64,000 bases of DNA from contig NW_026870438.1 of assembly GCF_963576545.1 (NCBI RefSeq), positions 682,001 to 746,000 on the forward strand, read 5' to 3'. A program made the position numbers and the translations under genes. Each line of letters begins with the position of its first letter. Positions within the stretch are counted from its first letter, which is position 1. The stretch comes from Limanda limanda (lineage: Eukaryota; Chordata; Actinopteri; Pleuronectiformes; Pleuronectidae). Below the pieces are notes generated by a model. That model did not search any database. It had not been told where the DNA came from and saw only the letters and a list, made by a program, of their open reading frames with translations. This document shows, piece by piece, positions 38,201 through 52,408 of the stretch.

Positions 38201-39941
38201 GATATTCTTGAATAACTTTTTTTGTGAAGGTCGGAGAGACTTGGAAAGTGGTTGCATCTGGACTAATTTGGGTCCTGCAGATCGATTGGTACCATCCCCG
38301 AGCTTGTACGACCTTCGGAAGAGGTCGACCGACGAAATTCCCCCAAATCTGAGGAGATATTCTTGAATAACTTTTTTTGTGAAGGTCGGAGAGACTTGCA
38401 AGTAGGCTCTACCCCCACTAAATGGGGTTGCGCGCATCGATCGGTACCATCCTTGAGCTTCTCCGACTTTCGGAAGGGTTAGGGTTAGGGTTAGGGATGA
38501 AAGCACATAGGAGAAAGAGATATTCTTGAATAACTTTTTTTGTGAAGGTCGGAGAGACTTGAAAAGTGGTTGCATCTGGACTAATTTGGGTCCTGCGGAT
38601 CGATTGGTACCATCCCCGAGCTTGTACGACCTTCGGAAGAGGTCGACCGACGAAATTCCCCCAAATCTGAGGAGATATTCTTGAATAACTTTTTTTGTGA
38701 AGGTCGGAGAGACTTGCAAGTAGGCTCTACCCCCACTAAATGGGGTTGCGCACATCGATCGGTACCATCTTTGAGCTTCTCCGACTTTCGGAAGGGTTAG
38801 GGTTAGGGATGAAAGCACATAGGAGAAAGAGATATTCTTGAATAACTTTTTTTGTGAAGGTCGGAGAGACTTGCAAGTAGGCTCTACCCCCACTAAATGG
38901 GGTAGCGCGCATCGATCGGTACCATCCTTGAGCTTCTCCGACTTTCGCAAGGGTTAGGGTTAGGGTTAGGGATGAAAGCACATAGGAGAAAGAGATATTC
39001 TTGAATAACTTTTTTTGTGAAGGTCGGAGAGACTTGAAAAGTGGTTGCATCTGGACTAATTTGGGTCCTGCAGATCGATTGGTACCATCCCCGAGCTTGT
39101 ACGACCTTCGGAAGAGGTCGACCGACGAAATTCCCCCAAATCTGAGGAGATATTCTTGAATAACTTTTTTTGTGAAGGTCGGAGAGACTTGCAAGTAGGC
39201 TCTACCCCCACTAAATGGGGTAGCGCGCATCGATCGGTACCATCCTTGAGCTTTTCCGACTTTCGGAAGGGTTAGGGTTAGGGTTAGGGATGAAAGCACA
39301 TAGGAGAAAGAGATATTCTTGAATAACTTTTTTTGTAAAGGTCGGAGAGACTTGGAAAGTGGTTGCATCTGGACTAATTTGGGTCCTGCGGATCGATTGG
39401 TACCATCCCCGAGCTTGTACGACCTTCGGAACTGGTCGACCGACGAAATTCCCCCAAATCTGAGGAGATATTCTTGAATAACTTTTTTTGTGAAGGTCGG
39501 AGAGACTTGCAAGTAGGCTCTACCCCCACTAAATGGGGTTGCGCGCATCGATCGGTACCATCCTTGAGCTTCTCCGACTTTCGGAAGGGTTAGGGTTAGG
39601 GATGAAAGCACATAGGAGAAAGAGATATTCTTGAATAACTTTTTTTGTGAAGGTCGGAGAGACTTGCAAGTAGGCTCTACCCCCACTAAATGGGGTAGCG
39701 CGCATCGATCGGTACCATCCTTGAGCTTCTCCGACTTTCGGAAGGGTTAGGGTTAGGGTTAGGGATGAAAGCACATAGGAGAAAGAGATATTCTTGAATA
39801 ACTTTTTTTGTGAAGGTCGGAGAGACTTGGAAAGTGGTTGCATCTGGACTAATTTGGGTCCTGCGGATCGATTGGTACCATCCCTGAGCTTGTACGACCT
39901 TCGGAAGAGGTCGACCGACGAAATTCCCCCAAATCTGAGGA

Positions 39942-40105
39942 GATATTCTTGAATAACTTTTTTTTGTGAAGGTCGGAGAGACTTGCAAGTAGGCTCTACC
40001 CCCACTAAATGGGGTTGCGCGCATCGATCGGTACCATCCTTGAGCTTCTCCGACTTTCGGAAGGGTTAGGGTTAGGGTTAGGGATGAAAGCACATAGGAG
40101 AAAGA
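39942..40105. repeat. A unit with a T8 run (164 bp)
   Basis: The T7 run is T8 at 39958-39965. With the T6 unit near 12220 it is one of two single-base length changes among 400 units. Its counterpart at 49217 has T7. A homopolymer sequencing error is possible. Confidence 0.85.
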
Positions 40106-41852
40106 GATATTCTTGAATAACTTTTTTTGTGAAGGTCGGAGAGACTTGAAAAGTGGTTGCATCTGGACTAATTTGGGTCCTGCGGATCGATTGGTACCAT
40201 CCCCGAGCTTGTACGACCTTCGGAAGAGGTCGACCGACGAAATTCCCCCAAATCTGAGGAGATATTCTTGAATAACTTTTTTTGTGAAGGTCGGAGAGAC
40301 TTGCAAGTAGGCTCTACCCCCACTAAATGGGGTTGCGCGCATCGATCGGTACCATCCTTGAGCTTCTCCGACTTTCGGAAGGGTTAGGGTTAGGGTTAGG
40401 GATGAAAGCACATAGGAGAAAGAGATATTCTTGAATAACTTTTTTTGTGAAGGTCGGAGAGACTTGCAAGTAGGCTCTACCCCCACTAAATGGGGTAGCG
40501 CGCATCGATCGGTACCATCCTTGAGCTTCTCCGACTTTCGGAAGGGTTAGGGTTAGGGTTAGGGATGAAAGCACATAGGAGAAAGAGATATTCTTGAATA
40601 ACTTTTTTTGTGAAGGTCGGAGAGACTTGGAAAGTGGTTGCATCTGGACTAATTTGGGTCCTGCGGATCGATTGGTACCATGCCCGAGCTTGTACGACCT
40701 TCGGAAGAGGTCGACCGACGAAATTCCCCCAAATCTGAGGAGATATTCTTGAATAACTTTTTTTGTGAAGGTCGGAGAGACTTGCAAGTAGGCTCTACCC
40801 CCACTAAATGGGGTAGCGCGCATCGATCGGTACCATCCTTGAGCTTCTCCGACTTTCGGAAGGGTTAGGGTTAGGGATGAAAGCACATAGGAGAAAGAGA
40901 TATTCTTGAATAACTTTTTTTTTAAAGGTCGGAGAGACTTGGAAAGTGGTTGCATCTGGACTAATTTGGGTCCTGCGGATCGATTGGTACCATCCTCGAG
41001 CTTGTACGACCTTCGGAAGAGGTCGACCGACGAAATTCCCCCAAATCTGAGGAGATATTCTTGAATAACTTTTTTTGTGAAGGTCGGAGAGACTTGCAAG
41101 TAGGCTCTACCCCCACTAAATGGGGTTGCGCGCATCGATCGGTACCATCCTTGAGCTTCTCCGACTTTCGGAAGGGTTAGGGTTAGGGTTAGGGATGAAA
41201 GCACATAGGAGAAAGAGATATTCTTGAATAACTTTTTTTGTGAAGGTCGGAGAGACTTGCAAGTAGGCTCTACCCCCACTAAATGGGGTAGCGCGCATCG
41301 ATCGGTACCATCCTTGAGCTTCTCCGACTTTCGGAAGGGTTAGGGTTAGGGTTAGGGATGAAAGCACATAGGAGAAAGAGATATTCTTGAATAACTTTTT
41401 TTGTGAAGGTCGGAGAGACTTGGAAAGTGGTTGCATCTGGACTAATTTGGGTCCTGCAGATCGATTGGTACTATCCCCGAGCTTGTACGACCTTCGGAAG
41501 AGGTCGACCGACGAAATTCCCCCAAATCTGAGGAGATATTCTTGAATAACTTTTTTTGTGAAGGTCGGAGAGACTTGCAAGTAGGCTCTACCCCCACTAA
41601 ATGGGGTTGCGCGCATCGATCGGTACCATCCTTGAGCTTCTCCGACTTTCGGAAGGGTTAGGGTTAGGGTTAGGGATGAAAGCACATAGGAGAAAGAGAT
41701 ATTCTTGAATAACTTTTTTTGTGAAGGTCGGAGAGACTTGAAAAGTGGTTGCATCTGGACTAATTTGGGTCCTGCGGATCGATTGGTACCATCCCCGAGC
41801 TTGTACGACCTTCGGAAGAGGTCGACCGACGAAATTCCCCCAAATCTGAGGA

Positions 41853-44090
41853 GATATTCTTGAATAACTTTTTTTGTGAAGGTCGGAGAGACTTGCAAGT
41901 AGGCTCTACCCCCACTAAATGGGGTTGCGCACATCGATCGGTACCATCTTTGAGCTTCTCCGACTTTCGGAAGGGTTAGGGTTAGGGATGAAAGCACATA
42001 GGAGAAAGAGATATTCTTGAATAACTTTTTTTGTGAAGGTCGGAGAGACTTGCAAGTAGGCTCTACCCCCACTAAATGGGGTAGCGCGCATCGATCGGTA
42101 CCATCCTTGAGCTTCTCCGACTTTCGGAAGGGTTAGGGTTAGGGTTAGGGATGAAAGCACATAGGAGAAAGAGATATTCTTGAATAACTTTTTTTGTGAA
42201 GGTCGGAGAGACTTGAAAAGTGGTTGCATCTGGACTAATTTGGGTCCTGCAGATCGATTGGTACCATCCCCGAGCTTGTACGACCTTCGGAAGAGGTCGA
42301 CCGACGAAATTCCCCCAAATCTGAGGAGATATTCTTGAATAACTTTTTTTGTGAAGGTCGGAGAGACTTGCAAGTAAGCTCTACCCCCACTAAATGGGGT
42401 TGCGCACATCGATCGGTACCATCCTTGAGCTTCTCCGACTTTCGGAAGGGTTAGGGTTAGGGTTAGGGATGAAAGCACATAGGAGAAAGAGATATTCTTG
42501 AATAACTTTTTTTGTGAAGGTCGGAGAGACTTGCAAGTAGGCTCTACTCCCACTAAATGGGGTAGCGCGCATCGATCGGTACCATCCTTGAGCTTCTCCG
42601 ACTTTCGGAAGGGTTAGGGTTAGGGATGAAAGCACATAGGAGAAAGAGATATTCTTGAATAACTTTTTTTGTGAAGGTCGGAGAGACTTGCAAGTAGGCT
42701 CTACCCCCACTAAATGGGGTAGCGCGCATCGATCGGTACCATCCTTGAGCTTCTCCGACTTTCGGAAGGGTTAGGGTTAGGGTTAGGGATGAAAGCACAT
42801 AGGAGAAAGAGATATTCTTGAATAACTTTTTTTGTGAAGGTCGGAGAGACTTGCAAGTAGGCTCTACCCCCACTAAATGGGGTAGCGCGCATCGATCGGT
42901 ACCATCCTTGAGCTTCTCCGACTTTCGGAAGGGTTAGGGTTAGGGTTAGGGATGAAAGCACATAGGAGAAAGAGATATTCTTGAATAACTTTTTTTGTGA
43001 AGGTCGGAGAGACTTGAAAAGTGGTTGCATCTGGACTAATTTGGGTCCTGCGGATCGATTGGTACCATCCCCGAGCTTGTACGACCTTCGGAAGAGGTCG
43101 ACCGACGAAATTCCCCCAAATCTGAGGAGATATTCTTGAATAACTTTTTTTGTGAAGGTCGGAGAGACTTGCAAGTAGGCTCTACCCCCACTAAATGGGG
43201 TTGCGCGCATCGATCGGTACCATCCTTGAGCTTCTCCGACTTTCGGAAGGGTTAGGGTTAGGGTTAGGGATGAAAGCACATAGGAGAAAGAGATATTCTT
43301 GAATAACTTTTTTTGTGAAGGTCGGAGAGACTTGCAAGTAGGCTCTACCCCCACTAAATGGGGTAGCGCGCATCGATCGGTACCATCCTTGAGCTTCTCC
43401 GACTTTCGGAAGGGTTAGGGTTAGGGTTAGGGATGAAAGCACATAGGAGAAAGAGATATTCTTGAATAACTTTTTTTGTGAAGGTCGGAGAGACTTGGAA
43501 AGTGGTTGCATCTGGACTAATTTGGGTCCTGCGGATCGATTGGTACCATCCCCGAGCTTGTACGACCTTCGAAAGAGGTCGACCGACGAAATTCCCCCAA
43601 ATCTGAGGAGATATTCTTGAATAACTTTTTTTGTGAAGGTCGGAGAGACTTGCAAGTAGGCTCTACCCCCACTAAATGGGGTAGCGCGCATCGATCGGTA
43701 CCATCCTTGAGCTTCTCCGACTTTCGGAAGGGTTAGGGTTAGGGTTAGGGATGAAAGCACATAGGAGAAAGAGATATTCTTGAATAACTTTTTTTGTGAA
43801 GGTCGGAGAGACTTGCAAGTAGGCTCTACCCCCACTAAATGGGGTAGCGCGCATCGATCGGTACCATCCTTGAGCTTCTCCGACTTTCGGAAGGGTTAGG
43901 GTTAGGGTTAGGGATGAAAGCACATAGGAGAAAGAGATATTCTTGAATAACTTTTTTTGTGAAGGTCGGAGAGACTTGAAAAGTGGTTGCATCTGGACTA
44001 ATTTGGGTCCTGCGGATCGATTGGTACCATCCCCGAGCTTGTACGACCTTCGGAAGAGGTCGACCGACGAAATTCCCCCAAATCTGAGGA
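41853..44090. repeat. Higher-order repeat K, copy 1 (2238 bp)
   Basis: Ten A and four B units. Shared private variants with copy 2 at exactly 2238 bp include CAAGTAAGCTC with GCGCACATCG in the A at 42328, a short A at 42491, and the CTTCGAAAG B at 43455. Confidence 0.88.
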
Positions 44091-46328
44091 GATATTCTTG
44101 AATAACTTTTTTTGTGAAGGTCGGAGAGACTTGCAAGTAGGCTCTACCCCCACTAAATGGGGTTGCGCACATCGATCGGTACCATCTTTGAGCTTCTCCG
44201 ACTTTCGGAAGGGTTAGGGTTAGGGATGAAAGCACATAGGAGAAAGAGATATTCTTGAATAACTTTTTTTGTGAAGGTCGGAGAGACTTGCAAGTAGGCT
44301 CTACCCCCACTAAATGGGGTAGCGCGCATCGATCGGTACCATCCTTGAGCTTCTCCGACTTTCGGAAGGGTTAGGGTTAGGGTTAGGGATGAAAGCACAT
44401 AGGAGAAAGAGATATTCTTGAATAACTTTTTTTGTGAAGGTCGGAGAGACTTGAAAAGTGGTTGCATCTGGACTAATTTGGGTCCTGCAGATCGATTGGT
44501 ACCATCCCCGAGCTTGTACGACCTTCGGAAGAGGTCGACCGACGAAATTCCCCCAAATCTGAGGAGATATTCTTGAATAACTTTTTTTGTGAAGGTCGGA
44601 GAGACTTGCAAGTAAGCTCTACCCCCACTAAATGGGGTTGCGCACATCGATCGGTACCATCCTTGAGCTTCTCCGACTTTCGGAAGGGTTAGGGTTAGGG
44701 TTAGGGATGAAAGCACATAGGAGAAAGAGATATTCTTGAATAACTTTTTTTGTGAAGGTCGGAGAGACTTGCAAGTAGGCTCTACTCCCACTAAATGGGG
44801 TAGCGCGCATCGATCGGTACCATCCTTGAGCTTCTCCGACTTTCGGAAGGGTTAGGGTTAGGGATGAAAGCACATAGGAGAAAGAGATATTCTTGAATAA
44901 CTTTTTTTGTGAAGGTCGGAGAGACTTGCAAGTAGGCTCTACCCCCACTAAATGGGGTAGCGCGCATCGATCGGTACCATCCTTGAGCTTCTCCGACTTT
45001 CGGAAGGGTTAGGGTTAGGGTTAGGGATGAAAGCACATAGGAGAAAGAGATATTCTTGAATAACTTTTTTTGTGAAGGTCGGAGAGACTTGCAAGTAGGC
45101 TCTACCCCCACTAAATGGGGTAGCGCGCATCGATCGGTACCATCCTTGAGCTTCTCCGACTTTCGGAAGGGTTAGGGTTAGGGTTAGGGATGAAAGCACA
45201 TAGGAGAAAGAGATATTCTTGAATAACTTTTTTTGTGAAGGTCGGAGAGACTTGAAAAGTGGTTGCATCTGGACTAATTTGGGTCCTGCGGATCGATTGG
45301 TACCATCCCCGAGCTTGTACGACCTTCGGAAGAGGTCGACCGACGAAATTCCCCCAAATCTGAGGAGATATTCTTGAATAACTTTTTTTGTGAAGGTCGG
45401 AGAGACTTGCAAGTAGGCTCTACCCCCACTAAATGGGGTTGCGCGCATCGATCGGTACCATCCTTGAGCTTCTCCGACTTTCGGAAGGGTTAGGGTTAGG
45501 GTTAGGGATGAAAGCACATAGGAGAAAGAGATATTCTTGAATAACTTTTTTTGTGAAGGTCGGAGAGACTTGCAAGTAGGCTCTACCCCCACTAAATGGG
45601 GTAGCGCGCATCGATCGGTACCATCCTTGAGCTTCTCCGACTTTCGGAAGGGTTAGGGTTAGGGTTAGGGATGAAAGCACATAGGAGAAAGAGATATTCT
45701 TGAATAACTTTTTTTGTGAAGGTCGGAGAGACTTGGAAAGTGGTTGCATCTGGACTAATTTGGGTCCTGCGGATCGATTGGTACCATCCCCGAGCTTGTA
45801 CGACCTTCGAAAGAGGTCGACCGACGAAATTCCCCCAAATCTGAGGAGATATTCTTGAATAACTTTTTTTGTGAAGGTCGGAGAGACTTGCAAGTAGGCT
45901 CTACCCCCACTAAATGGGGTAGCGCGCATCGATCGGTACCATCCTTGAGCTTCTCCGACTTTCGGAAGGGTTAGGGTTAGGGTTAGGGATGAAAGCACAT
46001 AGGAGAAAGAGATATTCTTGAATAACTTTTTTTGTGAAGGTCGGAGAGACTTGCAAGTAGGCTCTACCCCCACTAAATGGGGTAGCGCGCATCGATCGGT
46101 ACCATCCTTGAGCTTCTCCGACTTTCGGAAGGGTTAGGGTTAGGGTTAGGGATGAAAGCACATAGGAGAAAGAGATATTCTTGAATAACTTTTTTTGTGA
46201 AGGTCGGAGAGACTTGAAAAGTGGTTGCATCTGGACTAATTTGGGTCCTGCGGATCGATTGGTACCATCCCCGAGCTTGTACGACCTTCGGAAGAGGTCG
46301 ACCGACGAAATTCCCCCAAATCTGAGGA
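44091..46328. repeat. Higher-order repeat K, copy 2 (2238 bp)
   Basis: Second copy of 41853-44090, with the CAAGTAAGCTC unit at 44566, the short A at 44729 and the CTTCGAAAG B at 45693. The third, partial copy from 46329 differs in hexamer numbers and in an AGGAGATAGAG variant at its first B junction (near 46650). Confidence 0.88.
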
Positions 46329-48409
46329 GATATTCTTGAATAACTTTTTTTGTGAAGGTCGGAGAGACTTGCAAGTAGGCTCTACCCCCACTAAATGGGG
46401 TTGCGTGCATCGATCGGTACCATCCTTGAGCTTCTCCGACTTTCGGAAGGGTTAGGGTTAGGGTTAGGGATGAAAGCACATAGGAGAAAGAGATATTCTT
46501 GAATAACTTTTTTTGTGAAGGTCGGAGAGACTTGCAAGTAGGCTCTACCCCCACTAAATGGGGTAGCGCGCATCGATCGGTACCATCCTTGAGCTTCTCC
46601 GACTTTCGGAAGGGTTAGGGTTAGGGTTAGGGATGAAAGCACATAGGAGATAGAGATATTCTTGAATAACTTTTTTTGTGAAGGTCGGAGAGACTTGAAA
46701 AGTGGTTGCATCTGGACTAATTTGGGTCCTGCGGATCGATTGGTACCATCCCCGAGCTTGTACGACCTTCGGAAGAGGTCGACCGACGAAATTCCCCCAA
46801 ATCTGAGGAGATATTCTTGAATAACTTTTTTTGTGAAGGTCGGAGAGACTTGCAAGTAGGCTCTACCCCCACTAAATGGGGTTGCGCGCATCGATCGGTA
46901 CCATCCTTGAGCTTCTCCGACTTTCGGAAGGGTTAGGGTTAGGGTTAGGGATGAAAGCACATAGGAGAAAGAGATATTCTTGAATAACTTTTTTTGTGAA
47001 GGTCGGAGAGACTTGCAAGTAGGCTCTACTCCCACTAAATGGGGTAGCGCGCATCGATCGGTACCATCCTTGAGCTTCTCCGACTTTCGGAAGGGTTAGG
47101 GTTAGGGTTAGGGATGAAAGCACATAGGAGAAAGAGATATTCTTGAATAACTTTTTTTGTGAAGGTCGGAGAGACTTGCAAGTAGGCTCTACCCCCACTA
47201 AATGGGGTAGCGCGCATCGATCGGTACCATCCTTGAGCTTCTCCGACTTTCGGAAGGGTTAGGGTTAGGGTTAGGGATGAAAGCACATAGGAGAAAGAGA
47301 TATTCTTGAATAACTTTTTTTGTGAAGGTCGGAGAGACTTGCAAGTAGGCTCTACCCCCACTAAATGGGGTAGCGCGCATCGATCGGTACCATCCTTGAG
47401 CTTCTCCGACTTTCGGAAGGGTTAGGGTTAGGGTTAGGGATGAAAGCACATAGGAGAAAGAGATATTCTTGAATAACTTTTTTTGTGAAGGTCGGAGAGA
47501 CTTGGAAAGTGGTTGCATCTGGACTAATTTGGGTCCTGCGGATCGATTGGTACCATGCCCGAGCTTGTACGACCTTCGGAAGAGGTCGACCGACGAAATT
47601 CCCCCAAATCTGAGGAGATATTCTTGAATAACTTTTTTTGTGAAGGTCGGAGAGACTTGCAAGTAGGCTCTACCCCCACTAAATGGGGTAGCGCGCATCG
47701 ATCGGTACCATCCTTGAGCTACTCCGACTTTCGGAAGGGTTAGGGTTAGGGATGAAAGCACATAGGAGAAAGAGATATTCTTGAATAACTTTTTTTGTAA
47801 AGGTCGGAGAGACTTGGAAAGTGGTTGCATCTGGACTAATTTGGGTCCTGCGGATCGATTGGTACCATCCCCGAGCTTGTACGACCTTCGGAAGAGGTCG
47901 ACCGACGAAATTCCCCCAAATCTGAGGAGATATTCTTGAATAACTTTTTTTGTGAAGGTCGGAGAGACTTGCAAGTAGGCTCTACCCCCACTAAATGGGG
48001 TAGCGCGCATCGATCGGTACCATCCTTGAGCTTCTCCGACTTTCGGAAGGGTTAGGGTTAGGGTTAGGGATGAAAGCACATAGGAGAAAGAGATATTCTT
48101 GAATAACTTTTTTTGTGAAGGTCGGAGAGACTTGCAAGTAGGCTCTACCCCCACTAAATGGGGTAGCGCGCATCGATCGGTACTATCCTTGAGCTTCTCC
48201 GACTTTCGGAAGGGTTAGGGTTAGGGTTAGGGATGAAAGCACATAGGAGAAAGAGATATTCTTGAATAACTTTTTTTGTGAAGGTCGGAGAGACTTGAAA
48301 AGTGGTTGCATCTGGACTAATTTGGGTCCTGCGGATCGATTGGTACCATCCCCGAGCTTGTACGACCTTCGGAAGAGGTCGACCGACGAAATTCCCCCAA
48401 ATCTGAGGA
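45367..48409. repeat. Higher-order repeat M, copy 1 (3043 bp)
   Basis: Run pattern 2,2,2,4,1,2. It matches copy 2 at 7042 bp and copy 3 at 10248 bp, and the copy-3 match extends downstream across the A4 run starting at 48410 and 58658. It lacks the CATCCTCGAGC and TTCCTCC variants that unite copies 2 and 3. Confidence 0.83.
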
Positions 48410-51126
48410 GATATTCTTGAATAACTTTTTTTGTGAAGGTCGGAGAGACTTGCAAGTAGGCTCTACCCCCACTAAATGGGGTAGCGCGCATCGATCGGTA
48501 CCATCCTTGAGCTTCTCCGACTTTCGGAAGGGTTAGGGTTAGGGTTAGGGATGAAAGCACATAGGAGAAAGAGATATTCTTGAATAACTTTTTTTGTGAA
48601 GGTCGGAGAGACTTGCAAGTAGGCTCTACTCCCACTAAATGGGGTAGCGCGCATCGATCGGTACCATCTTTGAGCTTCTCTGACTTTCGGAAGGGTTAGG
48701 GTTAGGGTTAGGGATGAAAGCACATAGGAGAAAGAGATATTCTTGAATAACTTTTTTTGTGAAGGTCGGAGAGACTTGCAAGTAGGCTCTACCCCCACTA
48801 AATGGGGTAGCGCGCAGCGATCGGTACCATCCTTGAGCTTCTCCGACTTTCGGAAGGGTTAGGGTTAGGGTTAGGGATGAAAGCACATAGGAGAAAGAGA
48901 TATTCTTGAATAACTTTTTTTGTGAAGGTCGGAGAGACTTGCAAGTAGGCTTTACCCCCACTAAATGGGGTTGCGCGCATCGATCGGTACCATCCTTGAG
49001 CTTCTCCGACTTTCGGAAGGGTTAGGGTTAGGGTTAGGGATGAAAGCACATAGGAGAAAGAGATATTCTTGAATAACTTTTTTTGTGAAGGTCGGAGAGA
49101 CTTGGAAAGTGGTTGCATCTGGACTAATTTGGGTCCTGCGGATCGATTGGTACCATCCCTGAGCTTGTACGACCTTCGGAAGAGGTCGACCGACGAAATT
49201 CCCCCAAATCTGAGGAGATATTCTTGAATAACTTTTTTTGTGAAGGTCGGAGAGACTTGCAAGTAGGCTCTACCCCCACTAAATGGGGTTGCGCGCATCG
49301 ATCGGTACCATCCTTGAGCTTCTCCGACTTTCGGAAGGGTTAGGGTTAGGGTTAGGGATGAAAGCACATAGGAGAAAGAGATATTCTTGAATAACTTTTT
49401 TTGTGAAGGTCGGAGAGACTTGAAAAGTGGTTGCATCTGGACTAATTTGGGTCCTGCGGATCGATTGGTACCATCCCCGAGCTTGTACGACCTTCGGAAG
49501 AGGTCGACCGACGAAATTCCCCCAAATCTGAGGAGATATTCTTGAATAACTTTTTTTGTGAAGGTCGGAGAGACTTGCAAGTAGGCTCTACCCCCACTAA
49601 ATGGGGTTGCGCGCATCGATCGGTACCATCCTTGAGCTTCTCCGACTTTCGGAAGGGTTAGGGTTAGGGTTAGGGATGAAAGCACATAGGAGAAAGAGAT
49701 ATTCTTGAATAACTTTTTTTGTGAAGGTCGGAGAGACTTGCAAGTAGGCTCTACCCCCACTAAATGGGGTAGCGCGCATCGATCGGTACCATCCTTGAGC
49801 TTCTCCGACTTTCGGAAGGGTTAGGGTTAGGGTTAGGGATGAAAGCACATAGGAGAAAGAGATATTCTTGAATAACTTTTTTTGTGAAGGTCGGAGAGAC
49901 TTGGAAAGTGGTTGCATCTGGACTAATTTGGGTCCTGCGGATTGATTGGTACCATGCCCGAGCTTGTACGACCTTCGGAAGAGGTCGACCGACGAAATTC
50001 CCCCAAATCTGAGGAGATATTCTTGAATAACTTTTTTTGTGAAGGTCGGAGAGACTTGCAAGTAGGCTCTACCCCCACTAAATGGGGTAGCGCGCATCGA
50101 TCGGTACCATCCTTGAGCTTCTCCGACTTTCGGAAGGGTTAGGGTTAGGGATGAAAGCACATAGGAGAAAGAGATATTCTTGAATAACTTTTTTTTTAAA
50201 GGTCGGAGAGACTTGGAAAGTGGTTGCATCTGGACTAATTTGGGTCCTGCGGATCGATTGGTACCATCCTCGAGCTTGTACGACCTTCGGAAGAGGTCGA
50301 CCGACGAAATTCCCCCAAATCTGAGGAGATATTCTTGAATAACTTTTTTTGTGAAGGTCGGAGAGACTTGCAAGTAGGCTCTACCCCCACTAAATGGGGT
50401 TGCGCGCATCGATCGGTACCATCCTTGAGCTTCTCCGACTTTCGGAAGGGTTAGGGTTAGGGTTAGGGATGAAAGCACATAGGAGAAAGAGATATTCTTG
50501 AATAACTTTTTTTGTGAAGGTCGGAGAGACTTGCAAGTAGGCTCTACCCCCACTAAATGGGGTAGCGCGCATCGATCGGTACCATCCTTGAGCTTCTCCG
50601 ACTTTCGGAAGGGTTAGGGTTAGGGTTAGGGATGAAAGCACATAGGAGAAAGAGATATTCTTGAATAACTTTTTTTGTGAAGGTCGGAGAGACTTGGAAA
50701 GTGGTTGCATCTGGACTAATTTGGGTCCTGCAGATCGATTGGTACTATCCCCGAGCTTGTACGACCTTCGGAAGAGGTCGACCGACGAAATTCCCCCAAA
50801 TCTGAGGAGATATTCTTGAATAACTTTTTTTGTGAAGGTCGGAGAGACTTGCAAGTAGGCTCTACCCCCACTAAATGGGGTTGCGCGCATCGATCGGTAC
50901 CATCCTTGAGCTTCTCCGACTTTCGGAAGGGTTAGGGTTAGGGTTAGGGATGAAAGCACATAGGAGAAAGAGATATTCTTGAATAACTTTTTTTGTGAAG
51001 GTCGGAGAGACTTGAAAAGTGGTTGCATCTGGACTAATTTGGGTCCTGCGGATCGATTGGTACCATCCCCGAGCTTGTACGACCTTCGGAAGAGGTCGAC
51101 CGACGAAATTCACCCAAATCTGAGGA
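47617..51126. repeat. Array segment 8: AB/A2B pattern, partial copy of segment 6
   Basis: A-run lengths are 1,2,4,1,2,1,2,1. B units start at 47774, 48255, 49062, 49380, 49861, 50173, 50654 and 50972. The part from 49217 onward matches 39942 onward at about 9274 bp. Shared variants include the TTTTTTTTAAAGG B (50173 and 40899) and GGTACTATCC in the B at 50654 and 41380. The match runs on through the next segment to about 54503, or 5.3 kb in all. Confidence 0.88.
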
Positions 51127-52408
51127 GATATTCTTGAATAACTTTTTTTGTGAAGGTCGGAGAGACTTGCAAGTAGGCTCTACCCCCACTAAATGGGGTT
51201 GCGCACATCGATCGGTACCATCTTTGAGCTTCTCCGACTTTCGGAAGGGTTAGGGTTAGGGATGAAAGCACATAGGAGAAAGAGATATTCTTGAATAACT
51301 TTTTTTGTGAAGGTCGGAGAGACTTGCAAGTAGGCTCTACCCCCACTAAATGGGGTAGCGCGCATCGATCGGTACCATCCTTGAGCTTCTCCGACTTTCG
51401 GAAGGGTTAGGGTTAGGGTTAGGGATGAAAGCACATAGGAGAAAGAGATATTCTTGAATAACTTTTTTTGTGAAGGTCGGAGAGACTTGAAAAGTGGTTG
51501 CATCTGGACTAATTTGGGTCCTGCAGATCGATTGGTACCATCCCCGAGCTTGTACGACCTTCGGAAGAGGTCGACCGACGAAATTCCCCCAAATCTGAGG
51601 AGATATTCTTGAATAACTTTTTTTGTGAAGGTCGGAGAGACTTGCAAGTAAGCTCTACCCCCACTAAATGGGGTTGCGCGCATCGATCGGTACCATCCTT
51701 GAGCTTCTCCGACTTTCGGAAGGGTTAGGGTTAGGGTTAGGGATGAAAGCACATAGGAGAAAGAGATATTCTTGAATAACTTTTTTTGTGAAGGTCGGAG
51801 AGACTTGCAAGTAGGCTCTACTCCCACTAAATGGGGTAGCGCGCATCGATCGGTACCATCCTTGAGCTTCTCCGACTTTCGGAAGGGTTAGGGTTAGGGT
51901 TAGGGATGAAAGCACATAGGAGAAAGAGATATTCTTGAATAACTTTTTTTGTGAAGGTCGGAGAGACTTGCAAGTAGGCTCTACCCCCACTAAATGGGGT
52001 AGCGCGCATCGATCGGTACCATCCTTGAGCTTCTCCGACTTTCGGAAGGGTTAGGGTTAGGGTTAGGGATGAAAGCACATAGGAGAAAGAGATATTCTTG
52101 AATAACTTTTTTTGTGAAGGTCGGAGAGACTTGCAAGTAGGCTCTACCCCCACTAAATGGGGTAGCGCGCATCGATCGGTACCATCCTTGAGCTTCTCCG
52201 ACTTTCGGAAGGGTTAGGGTTAGGGTTAGGGATGAAAGCACATAGGAGAAAGAGATATTCTTGAATAACTTTTTTTGTGAAGGTCGGAGAGACTTGAAAA
52301 GTGGTTGCATCTGGACTAATTTGGGTCCTGCGGATCGATTGGTACCATCCCCGAGCTTGTACGACCTTCGGAAGAGGTCGACCGACGAAATTCCCCCAAA
52401 TCTGAGGA

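Larger units (their letters stand above)
36277..41852. repeat. Array segment 6: alternating AB and A2B
   Basis: A-run lengths are 3,1,1,1,2,1,2,1,2,1,2,1,2,1, the most B-rich part of the window. B units start at 36766, 37084, 37402, 37714, 38201, 38519, 38994, 39312, 39787, 40106, 40587, 40899, 41380 and 41698. The A2B-AB pair gives a period near 799 bp. Part of it repeats internally at 3179-3185 bp (about 37.24-39.3 kb against 40.42-42.5 kb); both copies have the B variant with TTTTTTTTAAAGG (B at 37714 and 40899). Confidence 0.9.
41853..47616. repeat. Array segment 7: 2238-bp higher-order repeat (2,4,2,2)
   Basis: A-run lengths are 2,4,2,2,2,4,2,2,2,4. B units start at 42173, 42974, 43455, 43936, 44411, 45212, 45693, 46174, 46655 and 47462. 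Two full copies are followed by a partial third copy. Confidence 0.91.
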
